This document shows positions 16,768 to 25,676 of a stretch of 64,000 nucleotides of DNA, piece by piece. The notes under the pieces were generated by a model that had not been told where the DNA came from, searched no databases, and worked only from the letters and a program-made list of their open reading frames with translations. Location: positions 14,933-78,932 of the forward strand of contig CAYJIA010000003.1 of assembly GCA_964370115.1 (NCBI GenBank), read 5' to 3'. The position numbers were made by a program, and so were the translations under genes. Every line of letters begins with the position of its first letter. The first letter of the stretch is position 1. This DNA comes from SIG603 sp964370115. Lineage in GTDB: Bacteria > Bacillota > Clostridia > Oscillospirales > Acutalibacteraceae.

Positions 16768-18573
16768 CTAATTATCATCACCCGATTTTTGGGTGTCGTA
16801 AATCTTTTTGTAAATTCCTTCTTTTTGTATAAGTTGGTCATGGGTGCCACTTTGGACAAGTTCACCTTTGTCCATTACTATAATTAAATCTGCATTCATA
16901 ATAGTCGTAATTCTATGTGCAATTATTATTGTGGTTCCCTTAACTTTTGTGTTTATAGAATTTCTAATTTTTTCGTCGGTTTCCATGTCGACAGCGGACA
17001 GCGAATCGTCAAATATTTTAATCGGTGTGTCTTGCATGAGCATTCTTGCGATTGCCACACGCTGTTTTTGACCGCCCGAAATCGTGACGCCTCTTTCTCC
17101 GATTTGTGTTTGGTAGCCTTCTGAGAAATTTGAAATGGTCGAGTCGATTACAGCCATATTTGCATAATGACGGACTTGCTCTAAGCTGTTTTCGTGATCT
17201 TTCGCGCCCTCGGCTATGCTGTCTTTAAAGCTCTTTGAGAATAAAAACGGCTCTTGAAGCACTATTCCTATGTTTTTTCTCAAGTCATCTAGGTGTAAAT
17301 TTCTAATATCCACGCCACCTATTGTGATGCTTCCGTTTTCTTTTGGCAGTTCGTAAAGTCTATCTAAAAGGTACATAAGCGTAGACTTTCCGCTGCCCGT
17401 AGCGCCTAAAATTCCAAGGGTTTTTCCGCCCTCTAGTTTAAAACTGACATTTTTTAAGGTTTCGGCAGTTTCAATATAAGAGAAGCTGACATTTTTAAAT
17501 TCTATGTCGCCTGACATATCGGTTTTTTGTGGATTTTTGCAGTTTTCCTCTTCCTTTGCGTCTAAAATGTCGAAAAGTCTTATTGCGCTTATCTTAGTTT
17601 TGCTAAGCTCGGACAAAATACGACCCAAATTTCTTATAGGCCAAATTAACATGCTGTTATAAACCACAAATGCTAAAAATTCGCCTGCTGTAATGCTTCC
17701 GGCCACTGCAAAATTTGTTCCGACTAAAAGCACTACCATGACCTGTGAAAACGAAATTAAGTCGCCAAGTCCCCAGTTAAGCCCCATGACTTTTCCGAGT
17801 TCTACCCAAAGGCCTGCAAATTCTTCGTTCTTCTTGTTAAACTTATCAATTTCAAATCTTTCACGTCCGAAAGCCCTTACAACCCTTACGCCTGTGAGAT
17901 TTTCTTGAACAACAGAAGTAAGCTCGCCCTCGCACTCATCGGCAAATTTGAATTTTTTTGCTGTAATCACATAAAAAACTATTGAATATATTAGAGTTAC
18001 GGGGATAAAAGCTACGGTTATCATAGACATGGTGAAATTCATAGGAAACATAAGTGTCAAGGCTATTACAATTAGAGCGACAGTTCTTACAAGACCCATA
18101 AGTTGATCGCTTACAAAGGTTCTTATAAGGTCAACATCCATTGTACAGCGCTGGATTATATCGCCTGTCTTGTTGTTTGTGTGCCAGCTATATGGCAGTT
18201 TTTGTATATGTCCAAATAACTTGTTGCGGATTTTTTCGATAGTGCCCTCACAGCCTCGTGCAAGAAGAGTCCTCGAGCCAAAATCGCCCAGAGCCGCAAG
18301 TCCTGCAAGTGATAAAGTTGCAAGTGCACAAAAAACTATATGTCCAACCAAAAAGTCACGTCCGCCAAGTGAATTTATTATTTCTACAATAAACGGCGGC
18401 AAGGCAAATGGGTCTGTGCCTATGACTGAGTCTACGGTTATTCTTATAATTTGTGGTGTAAGATAACTTGCAAATACACCGAAAAGCACTAAGAGTGCTG
18501 CAAATATAAAGCTTAGCCTAAATCCTTTTGTAAATGGTATAAAGCTTAAAATTGATATATTTTTCTTTTTCAT
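16768..18573 (-). CDS. ABC exporter half-transporter, degenerate NBD (BmrC-like)
   Basis: A 601-aa half-transporter: six membrane helices, then Walker A GATGSGKST near residue 378, signature ISGGQKQRVAIARM and Walker B IKIFDDSLSAVD. The Asp in place of the catalytic Glu and the DDSLSAVD string are typical of the degenerate subunit in heterodimeric exporters; its near-canonical ISGGQ completes the active site of the partner. AGGAGGAG precedes the ATG. The first gene of the two-gene operon; its leader contains several inverted repeats, which recalls attenuated drug-exporter operons. Confidence 0.9.
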   Translation of the reverse strand: MKKKNISILSFIPFTKGFRLSFIFAALLVLFGVFASYLTPQIIRITVDSVIGTDPFALPPFIVEIINSLGGRDFLVGHIVFCALATLSLAGLAALGDFGSRTLLARGCEGTIEKIRNKLFGHIQKLPYSWHTNNKTGDIIQRCTMDVDLIRTFVSDQLMGLVRTVALIVIALTLMFPMNFTMSMITVAFIPVTLIYSIVFYVITAKKFKFADECEGELTSVVQENLTGVRVVRAFGRERFEIDKFNKKNEEFAGLWVELGKVMGLNWGLGDLISFSQVMVVLLVGTNFAVAGSITAGEFLAFVVYNSMLIWPIRNLGRILSELSKTKISAIRLFDILDAKEEENCKNPQKTDMSGDIEFKNVSFSYIETAETLKNVSFKLEGGKTLGILGATGSGKSTLMYLLDRLYELPKENGSITIGGVDIRNLHLDDLRKNIGIVLQEPFLFSKSFKDSIAEGAKDHENSLEQVRHYANMAVIDSTISNFSEGYQTQIGERGVTISGGQKQRVAIARMLMQDTPIKIFDDSLSAVDMETDEKIRNSINTKVKGTTIIIAHRITTIMNADLIIVMDKGELVQSGTHDQLIQKEGIYKKIYDTQKSGDDN

Positions 18574-18822
18574 ATTCTCCTCCTTGTGTGAGTGGTGAAA
18601 ATTAAGGAATAAGCTATAAAATATGAATTGTAATGGAATTCAGTGTTTATTCCTTTTGGGTTGCTCTGCAAAAGACAGCTATTGTTAAAAACGATTTAGG
18701 GCTATGTCACAAAATGCAAAATTTTTATAGCAACCCGATTTATGTACCGCCAAAGTATTTTATCATGGCAATATGCAAAAGTAAAGCAATAATAAACATT
18801 TTGTGAATAAAACTTCCTAGCG
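18574..18822 (-). promoter_or_regulatory. leader of the ABC exporter operon with nested inverted repeats
   Basis: This 308-base gene-free stretch (to 18881) holds two long-range inverted repeats upstream of the exporter: AGCAACCC (18729-18736) with GGGTTGCT (18658-18665), and TTATTCC (18647-18653) with GGAATAA (18606-18612). On the minus-strand transcript the second would be GGAATAA...TTATTCC followed by TTAATTTT, resembling a weak terminator. No leader peptide with a convincing ribosome site was found. Regulation (attenuation by drug or ribosome stalling) is inference. Confidence 0.4.
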
Positions 18823-18850
18823 TTGAAAAATTACTGTGTTATGTTATAAT
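18823..18850 (+). promoter_or_regulatory. sigma-A-type promoter for the hemolysin III gene
   Basis: TTGAAA (18823-18828) and a perfect TATAAT (18845-18850), 16 bases apart, about 30 bases before the ATG at 18882. Confidence 0.7.
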
Positions 18851-18881
18851 AAACTTAAATATACAAAAGGAGAAAGAGTAT

Positions 18882-19583
18882 ATGACAACAGTAAAAAAAA
18901 TGCTTGGGAAATCAGAAAAATATATCGAACGTATAAATAAAAGAACAAAATTAAAACTTCCGCTTTATTCTTTAGGGGAAGAAATATTCTCGGCAATAAG
19001 CCATGGCATACCGGCGCTTATATCTATTGCAGGACTTGTTTTAGCTTTGGTTTTTTGCAGAAAAGAAGCAGAGGTGGTAACAGGCCTTAGCATATTTGGC
19101 GGATGTATGATAATTTTGTACACGGTGTCGACACTTTATCATGCACTGGGGATTAACAAGGCGAAAAAAGTCTTTCAAATACTAGACCACTGTGCGATTT
19201 TTCTCTTAATTGCAGGGACATATACGCCAATTACCTTGCTTTGCCTAGACTTTGTCACGGGTATAGTAATGCTCAGTGTCATTTGGACTTGCGCAATAGT
19301 CGGCATCACCTTGGTTTCTATAGACATGAAAAGATTTGAAAAATTCTCCATGGTGTGCTATCTTGTAATGGGCTGGATGATAGTGTTTGTAATCGGCAGC
19401 TTTATAGAAAATGCAGGGTTTTATCCGTTTGTGTTTCTAATATCGGGCGGTGCTATGTATACTTTTGGAGCGGTTTTATACGGAATCGGTAAAAAGAAAT
19501 CTTATGTCCACGGCGTGTGGCATATCTTTGTGTTCTTAGGCAGTGTGTGCCATTACTTAGCAGTAATAATAATTTCACTATAA
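18882..19583 (+). CDS. hemolysin III / PAQR family membrane protein
   Basis: A 233-aa seven-helix membrane protein with the hemolysin III (YqfA, progestin/adipoQ receptor) signature: EEIFSAISHGIPALI near residue 32, STLYHAL near 82, LDHCAIFLLIAGTYTP near 100 and VHGVWHIFVFLGSVCHY near the end. The three conserved His residues and the Ser/Asp around them coordinate Zn in structurally known PAQR proteins. Despite its name the family is not usually a toxin; a membrane-lipid homeostasis or ceramidase-like role is debated. AAAGGAG precedes the ATG. It has its own promoter. Confidence 0.92.
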   Translation: MTTVKKMLGKSEKYIERINKRTKLKLPLYSLGEEIFSAISHGIPALISIAGLVLALVFCRKEAEVVTGLSIFGGCMIILYTVSTLYHALGINKAKKVFQILDHCAIFLLIAGTYTPITLLCLDFVTGIVMLSVIWTCAIVGITLVSIDMKRFEKFSMVCYLVMGWMIVFVIGSFIENAGFYPFVFLISGGAMYTFGAVLYGIGKKKSYVHGVWHIFVFLGSVCHYLAVIIISL

Positions 19584-19605
19584 ACTTAGATAGGGGGAAA
19601 AGAAT

Positions 19606-20528
19606 ATGTTTAAGTACATTGAATTTACATTTGACTCAGCGGTAGAGGGTCAAAAGATTTTTACAAGAAAATATGTCCCGAGTGGCGAAATTAAAGCCAT
19701 AGTGCATATCATTCACGGAATGGCAGAGCACGGAGTAGTATATGACGAGTTTTGCAAGTACTTGGTGGAAAGAAACTTTTTGGTATATATTTTTGATAAT
19801 TTAGGGCACGGCAAAACAGTTAAGGCAGGAGACGAGTTTGGATACTTTTTCCCCGGTGGACTTGACAATGTCGTTGCAGATGTTAGAAAACTTAAAAAAA
19901 TGGCTTGTAGCGAGTACAAGAACTTGCCGTATTTTATAATAGGGCACAGCATGGGCTCATTTATTGCAAGAGACTACATAACAAAGTACGGACACGGACT
20001 TGCAGGGGCGGTGATAAGTGGAACCTCGGCAGGATCTTCGGCTAGGGCGTGGTTTTTGCAGCGTCAGGTCTTAAAAAATGCAGTCATGCGCCATGGAGTG
20101 AAAGGTAAGAGCAAGACAGTGTCAAAAAGCGTTGGAAAAGATTTTTTAAAAGGGATAAAGAACCCGAAGACACCAAACGACTGGCTGACCTTCAACGAAG
20201 AGGAAGTAGACAGGTATACAAAAGACCCTATGTGTGGTTTTCCACTTACTGTGTCGGGATATCTTGAAATGCTCTATATGCTACAAAGGGTAAACGACGC
20301 ACAGTGGTACAAAGATGTGCCAAAATCCTTGCCGATATTAATGCTTGCTGGAACGTTAGACCCCGTGGGTGACATGGGTAAAGGCGTGCGAAAAGTGGCG
20401 GCTAAACTAATAAAAAGCGAGCACAACTGCGAACTTATTTTGTATCCGAATATGCGCCACGCTATTTTGACAGAAAACGAGAGAGAAAAAGTTTTTACCG
20501 ATATAGAAAATTTCTTGGAGTACAAGAC
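19606..20528 (+). CDS. alpha/beta hydrolase, monoacylglycerol lipase/lysophospholipase-like (3' end lost in gap)
   Basis: At least 307 residues of an alpha/beta hydrolase: oxyanion region IIHGMAEH near residue 37, NLGHGKTV near 65, nucleophile elbow IGHSMGSF near 108, acid residue region LAGTLDPVGDMG near 248 and catalytic His in NMRHAILTE near 285. This HG-MAEH / GHSMGS layout is the serine aminopeptidase S33 / lysophospholipase group. The residues before the gap (FTDIENFLE) are the usual last helix, so only a few residues are missing. The apparent reading frame across the Ns to 20709 is an artefact. Confidence 0.85.
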
Positions 20529-20628
20529 NNNNNNNNNNNNNNNNNNNNNNNNNNNNNNNNNNNNNNNNNNNNNNNNNNNNNNNNNNNNNNNNNNNNNNNN
20601 NNNNNNNNNNNNNNNNNNNNNNNNNNNN
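20529..20628. other. assembly gap of 100 N
   Basis: Exactly 100 N, the conventional placeholder for a gap of unknown size. It removes the last residues of the hydrolase gene and anything between it and the terminator at 20662. Confidence 0.99.
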
Positions 20629-20661
20629 GGTTTTTTGGGCAGTATGTGGAATAAAATTGAG

Positions 20662-20700
20662 CCTCGGCGATTATATATTATCGCTGAGGTTTTTATTTTT
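20662..20700 (+). terminator. rho-independent terminator
   Basis: CCTCGGCGAT (20662-20671) and ATCGCTGAGG (20680-20689) form a 10-bp stem with one G-U pair, followed by TTTTTATTTTT. It ends whatever transcript enters from the gap and lies 19 bases before the amidase start. Confidence 0.85.
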
Positions 20701-20718
20701 ATACTTTAGGAGGACAAT

Positions 20719-21258
20719 ATGCCAATTATTTTTTTAAGCCCGTCTACACAACCTGCAAATTTATATTACACCGAGGGAAACGAACAGGAGTATATGAATA
20801 AACTTGCAGATTTAATGGAGCCACTGCTCACAAAAAACAACATAGCCTATGTACGAAACACGCCAGACACTTCTGTGGGTGCATCTATAAGAAAATCTAA
20901 TGAGGGTTACTATGATTTGCATGTGGCACTGCACTCTAACGCCGCACCAGAAAGTGTTTCCGGACAGGTGAGGGGTGTCGATATGTATTATTTTGAATTT
21001 AGTTACTGGGGTAAAAAGGCGGCGGAAATTATGTCGGAGAATATGAAAAAAATCTATCCACTGCCTGAAAAAGTAAGACCAGTGCCTACAACAAGGCTAG
21101 CAGAACTCAACCAAACAAATGCACCGGCCGTTTTGGCAGAGCTAGGATTTCACGATAATCCCGACGACGAAAAGTGGCTAAAGGACAATTTAGAGGCAAT
21201 AGCCGAAAATTTAGTGGAGAGCCTATGTATATATTTTGGCATACCTTACCATGCTTAA
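20719..21258 (+). CDS. N-acetylmuramoyl-L-alanine amidase (amidase_3 family)
   Basis: A 179-aa Zn-dependent amidase catalytic domain: IIFLSPSTQPAN at the start, YYDLHVALHSNA near residue 68 (metal His), VRGVDMYYFE, and APAVLAELGFHDNP near 134 (catalytic Glu and following motif). The domain spans the entire protein; there is no signal peptide or wall-binding repeat. Cytoplasmic amidases of this size resemble the mother-cell lytic enzymes of sporulating bacteria (CwlC/CwlH-like), which fits a spore former, though this is inference. TTAGGAGG precedes the ATG. Its last 8 bases overlap the alanine symporter gene. Confidence 0.87.
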   Translation: MPIIFLSPSTQPANLYYTEGNEQEYMNKLADLMEPLLTKNNIAYVRNTPDTSVGASIRKSNEGYYDLHVALHSNAAPESVSGQVRGVDMYYFEFSYWGKKAAEIMSENMKKIYPLPEKVRPVPTTRLAELNQTNAPAVLAELGFHDNPDDEKWLKDNLEAIAENLVESLCIYFGIPYHA

Positions 21259-22519
21259 ACTTTTTGTAAATATACTTTGGGGCTATCACGTCCTGTTTCT
21301 TATATTCCTAACAGGAATTAAGCTGAGTTTTTCATCAGGCTTTTTTCAGGTGCGCAAGTTCTTTTATTGGACAAAAGAGTGCTTTCGCACCGATAAAAGC
21401 GATGAAAACTCTATCTCGCCCTTTGCAGCCCTCACCACAGCGCTCGCAGGCTCCATAGGCACAGGAAATATAGTCGGCGTAGGACTTGCGATAAGCGTGG
21501 GAGGGGCAGGTGCAATATTTTGGATGTGGGTATCCGCATTTTTTGGGATGATGACAGTTTTTTATGAGGTTGCCCTAGCCCAAAAATTCAAAGGCAGTGA
21601 CATAGGCGCGTTTTCGTACATAAAAAAACTGCCAAAGGGCAAGATTTTGTGTTTTATTTACGGTACAGGCTGTGTGCTGTCTTGTCTTGCAATGGGCAAT
21701 ATGGCGCAGGCGAATTCCTTTTCTACTGCCACACAGGCACTTAATATATCGCCGATTTTAAGCGGAGTTTTTTTGGCAGTGGTAATGTTTTTTCTTTCTA
21801 AAAAAGGAATAAAAGCCGTGGCAAAACTCTCTGAGGTCTTAGTCCCCTTGATGACCTTGTTTTTTCTTGCAATGTGCACTGTGATAATTGTGAAATTTCG
21901 TCACAATTTGCCGTCGGTTATAAACGAAATACTCGCTGGTGCATTTACGCTAGAGGGAGGACTTGGCGGAGGAATGTTTGTAGCGATGAAAGTAGGTATT
22001 TCACGTGGAGTATTTACAAACGAGGCAGGGCTTGGGCTTTCGGCAATGGCTTTTTCTAATGTATCGGGAAAAAATCCAAAGGAGCTTGGATGTCTTGGAA
22101 TTTTTCAAGTCTTTATGGATACGATAGTCATGTGTAGTGTCACGGGAATTTGCATACTGCTTGCAACTTTTACTAGAAGCGACGAGTATTTAAGCATTAC
22201 TGCCTTTGGTGCAGCACTTGGCGACTTTGGATTTTTTGGGATAAATCTATGTATGGCGCTGTTTGCCTTTGCGACAATGAGTGCCACGAGTTATTATGGA
22301 AAAATCGGAATTAATTATATAACTAGGGGAAAAGGCGAGTTTTTATTTCCATATCTTTTTGCAATAGCCTCGTTTGTCGGCTGTGTATTGCCACTTGAAT
22401 ATGTATTTGAGCTTAGCGATGCCTTTAATGGGCTATTGGCAATTCCTAATATAATTGCACTAATATTCTTGTCGAAAAAGATAGATAAAGTATATTTTAC
22501 ACAAAAAAGATTGCGATAA
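21251..22519 (+). CDS. sodium:alanine symporter family (AGCS) transporter
   Basis: A 422-aa membrane protein with about ten helices and the AGCS hallmarks ALAGSIGTGNIVGVGLAI near residue 66, GAGAIFWMWVSAFFGM near 86, and GISRGVFTNEAGLG near 242. It imports alanine or glycine with Na+. The ATG at 21251 overlaps the amidase stop (translational coupling, no separate ribosome site); an upstream TTG at 21236 is possible but less likely. It is slightly shorter than typical (about 450-480 aa). Coupling to a wall amidase suggests recovery of alanine released from peptidoglycan, which is inference. Confidence 0.88.
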   Translation: MLKLFVNILWGYHVLFLIFLTGIKLSFSSGFFQVRKFFYWTKECFRTDKSDENSISPFAALTTALAGSIGTGNIVGVGLAISVGGAGAIFWMWVSAFFGMMTVFYEVALAQKFKGSDIGAFSYIKKLPKGKILCFIYGTGCVLSCLAMGNMAQANSFSTATQALNISPILSGVFLAVVMFFLSKKGIKAVAKLSEVLVPLMTLFFLAMCTVIIVKFRHNLPSVINEILAGAFTLEGGLGGGMFVAMKVGISRGVFTNEAGLGLSAMAFSNVSGKNPKELGCLGIFQVFMDTIVMCSVTGICILLATFTRSDEYLSITAFGAALGDFGFFGINLCMALFAFATMSATSYYGKIGINYITRGKGEFLFPYLFAIASFVGCVLPLEYVFELSDAFNGLLAIPNIIALIFLSKKIDKVYFTQKRLR

Positions 22520-22557
22520 GGAAAAAAAGATAAAAAAATTACTGGATTTTTTTCCTT
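22518..22557 (+). terminator. AT-rich hairpin after the alanine symporter
   Basis: AAGGAAAAAAA (22518-22528) is complementary to TTTTTTTCCTT (22547-22557), an 11-bp but AT-rich stem beginning at the symporter stop codon. Terminator function is plausible but weak; TATTATATAG downstream may be the darA promoter. Confidence 0.45.
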
Positions 22558-22602
22558 AGAAGTGTTATTATATAGTTAATAAATAATCAGGAGGTACTAC
22601 AC

Positions 22603-22926
22603 ATGAAACTTATTTTAGCCATAGTGAGCAACGACGATAGCAGTGCTGTTTCTTCAGCGATTACAAAAGCAGGTTTTCAAATGACTAAGCTTGCGACAAC
22701 AGGTGGATTTTTAATGGCGGGTAACACCACATTTATCTCTGGTGTCGACGACGAAAAAGTCGACGAGATTATAGAAATCGTTTCAAAACATTCTAGCCGT
22801 CGTACACAAGTTATGCCAAGTGCTTCCACAATGGACGTAGGCATGTATGCAGCGTTTCCTGTTGAGGTTACAGTTGGTGGTGCGACTATATTTGTACTTG
22901 ATGTCGACCGCTTTGAAAAGGTATAA
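22603..22926 (+). CDS. darA: cyclic di-AMP receptor (DarA/PstA)
   Basis: A 107-aa PII-like protein that matches DarA/PstA (YaaQ): MKLILAIVSNDDSSAVSSA at the start, FQMTKLATTGGFLMAGNTTF near residue 26 (ligand-binding T-loop region) and FVLDVDRFEKV at the C-terminus. The protein binds c-di-AMP as a trimer. The order darA-holB-ricT matches B. subtilis yaaQ-holB-ricT, which makes the identification firm. GGAGG lies 9 bases before the ATG; holB starts 8 bases after its stop. Confidence 0.95.
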   Translation: MKLILAIVSNDDSSAVSSAITKAGFQMTKLATTGGFLMAGNTTFISGVDDEKVDEIIEIVSKHSSRRTQVMPSASTMDVGMYAAFPVEVTVGGATIFVLDVDRFEKV

Positions 22927-22934
22927 TTTTATAA

Positions 22935-23918
22935 ATGAATTTTAGTGGGTTTATAGGCAATGAAAGTTTGAAAAAAACTTTAGGCACAGCAATCGAAAAT
23001 AATCGTCTGCCACATGCCATGGTGCTAAGTGGTCAGTACGGTCTTGGTAAACACAGCCTTGCAAGGCTTATTGCAAAGGCTGTTGTTTGCACGTCCGAAA
23101 ACAAACCCTGTGGTACATGCCCTGCGTGTAAAAAGGCACAGGCAGGTGCACACCCAGACATTATAGTCGAAGAGGGAACAGGCGTCACGGGCGCGATTTC
23201 GGTAGCGACTATTAAAGAGATAGTCAGAGATGCGTATAAATCGCCTCAAGAGGCAGATTTTAATATATATCTATTATTTGTAAAAGAGAGGCTGTCAGAG
23301 GCGTCACAAAACAAGCTTTTAAAGGTTTTAGAAGAGCCGCCGGGCAATACGATATTTATTTTAACGGTAAAATCCCCAGACACACTTTTGACCACAGTGC
23401 GCTCGAGGGTACAGATTTTTATGTTAAACCCCGTGGACGAGGACGAGGGCGCAAAGTATTTATGCGAAAATTATGACATTGACATAGACAGCGCTAAAAA
23501 ACTTGTGAATATATTTTCAGGAAACCTTGGAATGTGTGTGTCGAAAATTTTGGGAAACTCTGACTTAATTGCACATGAAAAGGCAAGCGAGTTTTCTAAA
23601 ATACTTTGCACAGGGCTTGAACACAACTTATTAGCAGAGACGGCTAGCCTGATAAAAAACAGGGAAATGTTCTACGCCATGACACAAAATTTGGTACTTA
23701 TTTTTAGAGACGCCTGTACAGCTAAGGCAGGTTTTGATAAATTTATAGGAAGCGACAGCGTAAGTGCAAAAATGCTAAGTGCAAAGCTTACGACGGCAAC
23801 ACTGATAAAATTGCAAGAAATTTGCAAGCAGTACGCCGATTATAGCCAAAGAAACTTAAATATGAGTTTGCTTGTTACGTCGTTTTGTGCTACAATGAAG
23901 AAAGCAGTACTTAGCTAG
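22935..23918 (+). CDS. holB: DNA polymerase III subunit delta'
   Basis: A 327-aa AAA+ clamp-loader subunit: FIGNESLKKTLGTAIEN at the N-terminus, P-loop LSGQYGLGKHSLA near residue 32, zinc-type cysteines KPCGTCPACKKA near 58, sensor region LKVLEEPPGNTIFIL near 120 and TVRSRVQ near 153. These match DnaX/HolB proteins; the lack of a DnaX C-terminal extension and the darA-holB-ricT context point to delta'. It loads the beta clamp in the replisome. Confidence 0.92.
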   Translation: MNFSGFIGNESLKKTLGTAIENNRLPHAMVLSGQYGLGKHSLARLIAKAVVCTSENKPCGTCPACKKAQAGAHPDIIVEEGTGVTGAISVATIKEIVRDAYKSPQEADFNIYLLFVKERLSEASQNKLLKVLEEPPGNTIFILTVKSPDTLLTTVRSRVQIFMLNPVDEDEGAKYLCENYDIDIDSAKKLVNIFSGNLGMCVSKILGNSDLIAHEKASEFSKILCTGLEHNLLAETASLIKNREMFYAMTQNLVLIFRDACTAKAGFDKFIGSDSVSAKMLSAKLTTATLIKLQEICKQYADYSQRNLNMSLLVTSFCATMKKAVLS

Positions 23919-23927
23919 GAGGTATTT

Positions 23928-24791
23928 ATGGCAGAAGTTATAGGAGTAAGGTTTGAAAATTCAGGTAAAACCTACTATTTTGATCCATCGGGAAAAACCC
24001 TTACAAAAGGTGAGATGGTAATAGTCGAGACGGCAAGAGGCATAGAGTGTGGCGAGATCGTTTTGCAAAATTCAAATGTATCGGACGATTTGATAGTTAA
24101 ACCGCTAAAGGCGCTTAAAAGAGTTGCTACAAAAGAAGATTTGAAGAAACTTGAAGAGAATAAAGAAAAAGAGAAAACTGCATTTGGTATATGTCAGGCA
24201 AAAATACAAAAACACCGACTAGAAATGGACTTAGTCGATGTCGAATATACTTTTGACAACAGCAAGATTTTATTTTATTTTACGTCTGACGGCAGGGTCG
24301 ACTTTAGAGAGCTCGTAAAAGACTTGGCAGGACAGTTTAAAACGAGAATAGAGTTAAGACAAATAGGCGTTCGTGACGAAGCAAAACTTATAGGCGGAAT
24401 TGGCGTTTGTGGAAGACCTTTTTGCTGTTCAAGCTTTTTGTCTACATTCCAACCAGTTTCAATAAAAATGGCAAAAGAACAAGGGCTTTCACTAAATCCT
24501 GTGAAAATCTCAGGAACCTGCGGAAGGCTTATGTGTTGCTTAAAATACGAGCAAGATGCGTATATGGACTTGCTTAAAAACACACCAAAAGTCGGTGCAA
24601 TAGTAATGACAGACGATGGAAAAGGCACGGTAATAGAGCAAAATCTAATCACCGGAAAACTCACTGTAAGGCTAGATAAATCCCCCGACGCCGCACCAAT
24701 AGTATATAAAGTGGCAGATGTAAAACTTCTTAAAGACTCACAAATAAGAGTAAATAGAAAAGAGATAGAGGAACTTAAAGGACTGGAATAA
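23928..24791 (+). CDS. ricT: RicT (YaaT) PSP1-domain regulator of RNase Y complex
   Basis: A 287-aa PSP1-domain protein with the RicT cysteine set GVCGRPFCCSSFL near residue 155 and GTCGRLMCCLKYE near 195, which bind [4Fe-4S] clusters shared with RicA and RicF. In B. subtilis the complex steers RNase Y-dependent mRNA maturation and is required for normal Spo0A phosphorelay (hence 'stage 0 sporulation protein'). GGAGG precedes the ATG. It ends at a strong terminator. Confidence 0.92.
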   Translation: MAEVIGVRFENSGKTYYFDPSGKTLTKGEMVIVETARGIECGEIVLQNSNVSDDLIVKPLKALKRVATKEDLKKLEENKEKEKTAFGICQAKIQKHRLEMDLVDVEYTFDNSKILFYFTSDGRVDFRELVKDLAGQFKTRIELRQIGVRDEAKLIGGIGVCGRPFCCSSFLSTFQPVSIKMAKEQGLSLNPVKISGTCGRLMCCLKYEQDAYMDLLKNTPKVGAIVMTDDGKGTVIEQNLITGKLTVRLDKSPDAAPIVYKVADVKLLKDSQIRVNRKEIEELKGLE

Positions 24792-24792
24792 A

Positions 24793-24840
24793 AAATCCCG
24801 AAAGGGATTTTTTTAGTAGGGAACGGTCTTGACCGTTCCT
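24793..24840. terminator. bidirectional terminators between ricT and prmC
   Basis: AAATCCC-GAAA-GGGATTT (24793-24810) followed by TTTT ends ricT; on the minus strand the same stem is followed by TTTTTTAT, so it can also end prmC. A second stem GGAACGGTC-TT-GACCGTTCC (24820-24839) abuts the prmC stop. Confidence 0.85.
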
Positions 24841-25676
24841 TACAAATAACCTAAAACAACCCTATCATGTCCGCTTAAATCTTTTATCACCCTTATGTTT
24901 TTAAAGCCTCCTAATTTTAGGAGGTTTTTTACGTCTTCTCCTTGGCTTTCGCCTATTTCAAAGGCTAGTAGGCCGCCTTTTTTTAGACAATCTTTGTAGT
25001 TTTTAATAATAAAATCATAAAATATCAATCCGTCATTGCCACCATCAAGGGCTGTGACGGGTTCTTTTTTTACCTCTTCTTGCAAAAAAGCTATTTCGCC
25101 AGTTTCAATATAAGGCGGATTAGAGACTATAAAGTCTAGGTTATTATAATTTTTTATCAGGTCAAAATCAAAAACATCTCCATTTATCGCCTTTACGGAC
25201 TGTGGTTTTATATTTTTGACATTTTCGCATAAAATATCAAATGCCATAGGATATAGCTCTATGGCATCTATTTTTGAGTTTTTACAGGTATCACAAATGG
25301 CAAGGGCTACGGCACCCGTGCCTGAGCACAAATCAAGACCTGTCATAGATTTATCGCCTATATAACTTGTCGCCTCGTCAACTAAAACTAAAGTATCCTC
25401 CCTAGGGATTAAAACCTCGCTGTTGAGCCTTAAGGTTAAATTTCCGAAATGCCAATATCCTAAGATATATTGCAGTGGGTATCGCTCTTTTCTTTTTTTT
25501 ATGGCGTCAAAAAAAGCTTTTGATTCACTTATGTTTTTATCGGGAAATAAAATTATATCCTGTTTTCTTACATCAAAAAAATGTTCCATTAAAACTAAAG
25601 TTTCAAACTCGTAGTCCTCTATGGAGGATAGCTCTTTTTTGCATAGATTATAAAGTTCTTTTAAAGTGTAAATCAT
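24840..25676 (-). CDS. prmC: peptide chain release factor N(5)-glutamine methyltransferase
   Basis: A 278-aa protein with a helical N-terminal domain, VLIPREDT near residue 84, SAM motif LDLCSGTGAVALAI near 110 and the catalytic FIVSNPPYIETGE near 180. This is PrmC (HemK), which methylates the GGQ glutamine of RF1/RF2. Its start overlaps yqhQ by 4 bases. In many Firmicutes the order is rpmE-yqhQ-prmC-prfA; here prfA does not follow. Confidence 0.94.
   Translation of the reverse strand: MIYTLKELYNLCKKELSSIEDYEFETLVLMEHFFDVRKQDIILFPDKNISESKAFFDAIKKRKERYPLQYILGYWHFGNLTLRLNSEVLIPREDTLVLVDEATSYIGDKSMTGLDLCSGTGAVALAICDTCKNSKIDAIELYPMAFDILCENVKNIKPQSVKAINGDVFDFDLIKNYNNLDFIVSNPPYIETGEIAFLQEEVKKEPVTALDGGNDGLIFYDFIIKNYKDCLKKGGLLAFEIGESQGEDVKNLLKLGGFKNIRVIKDLSGHDRVVLGYL

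Noticed and set aside
20529..20709. Hydrolase reading frame continuing through the N run to 20709
   Set aside because: The frame passes through 100 placeholder N of unknown true length and then a terminator; residues after the gap do not look like hydrolase.
20719..22519. Amidase plus neighbouring genes as a phage lysis cassette
   Set aside because: The amidase has no holin beside it and is translationally coupled to a chromosomal alanine symporter; no phage genes are near.
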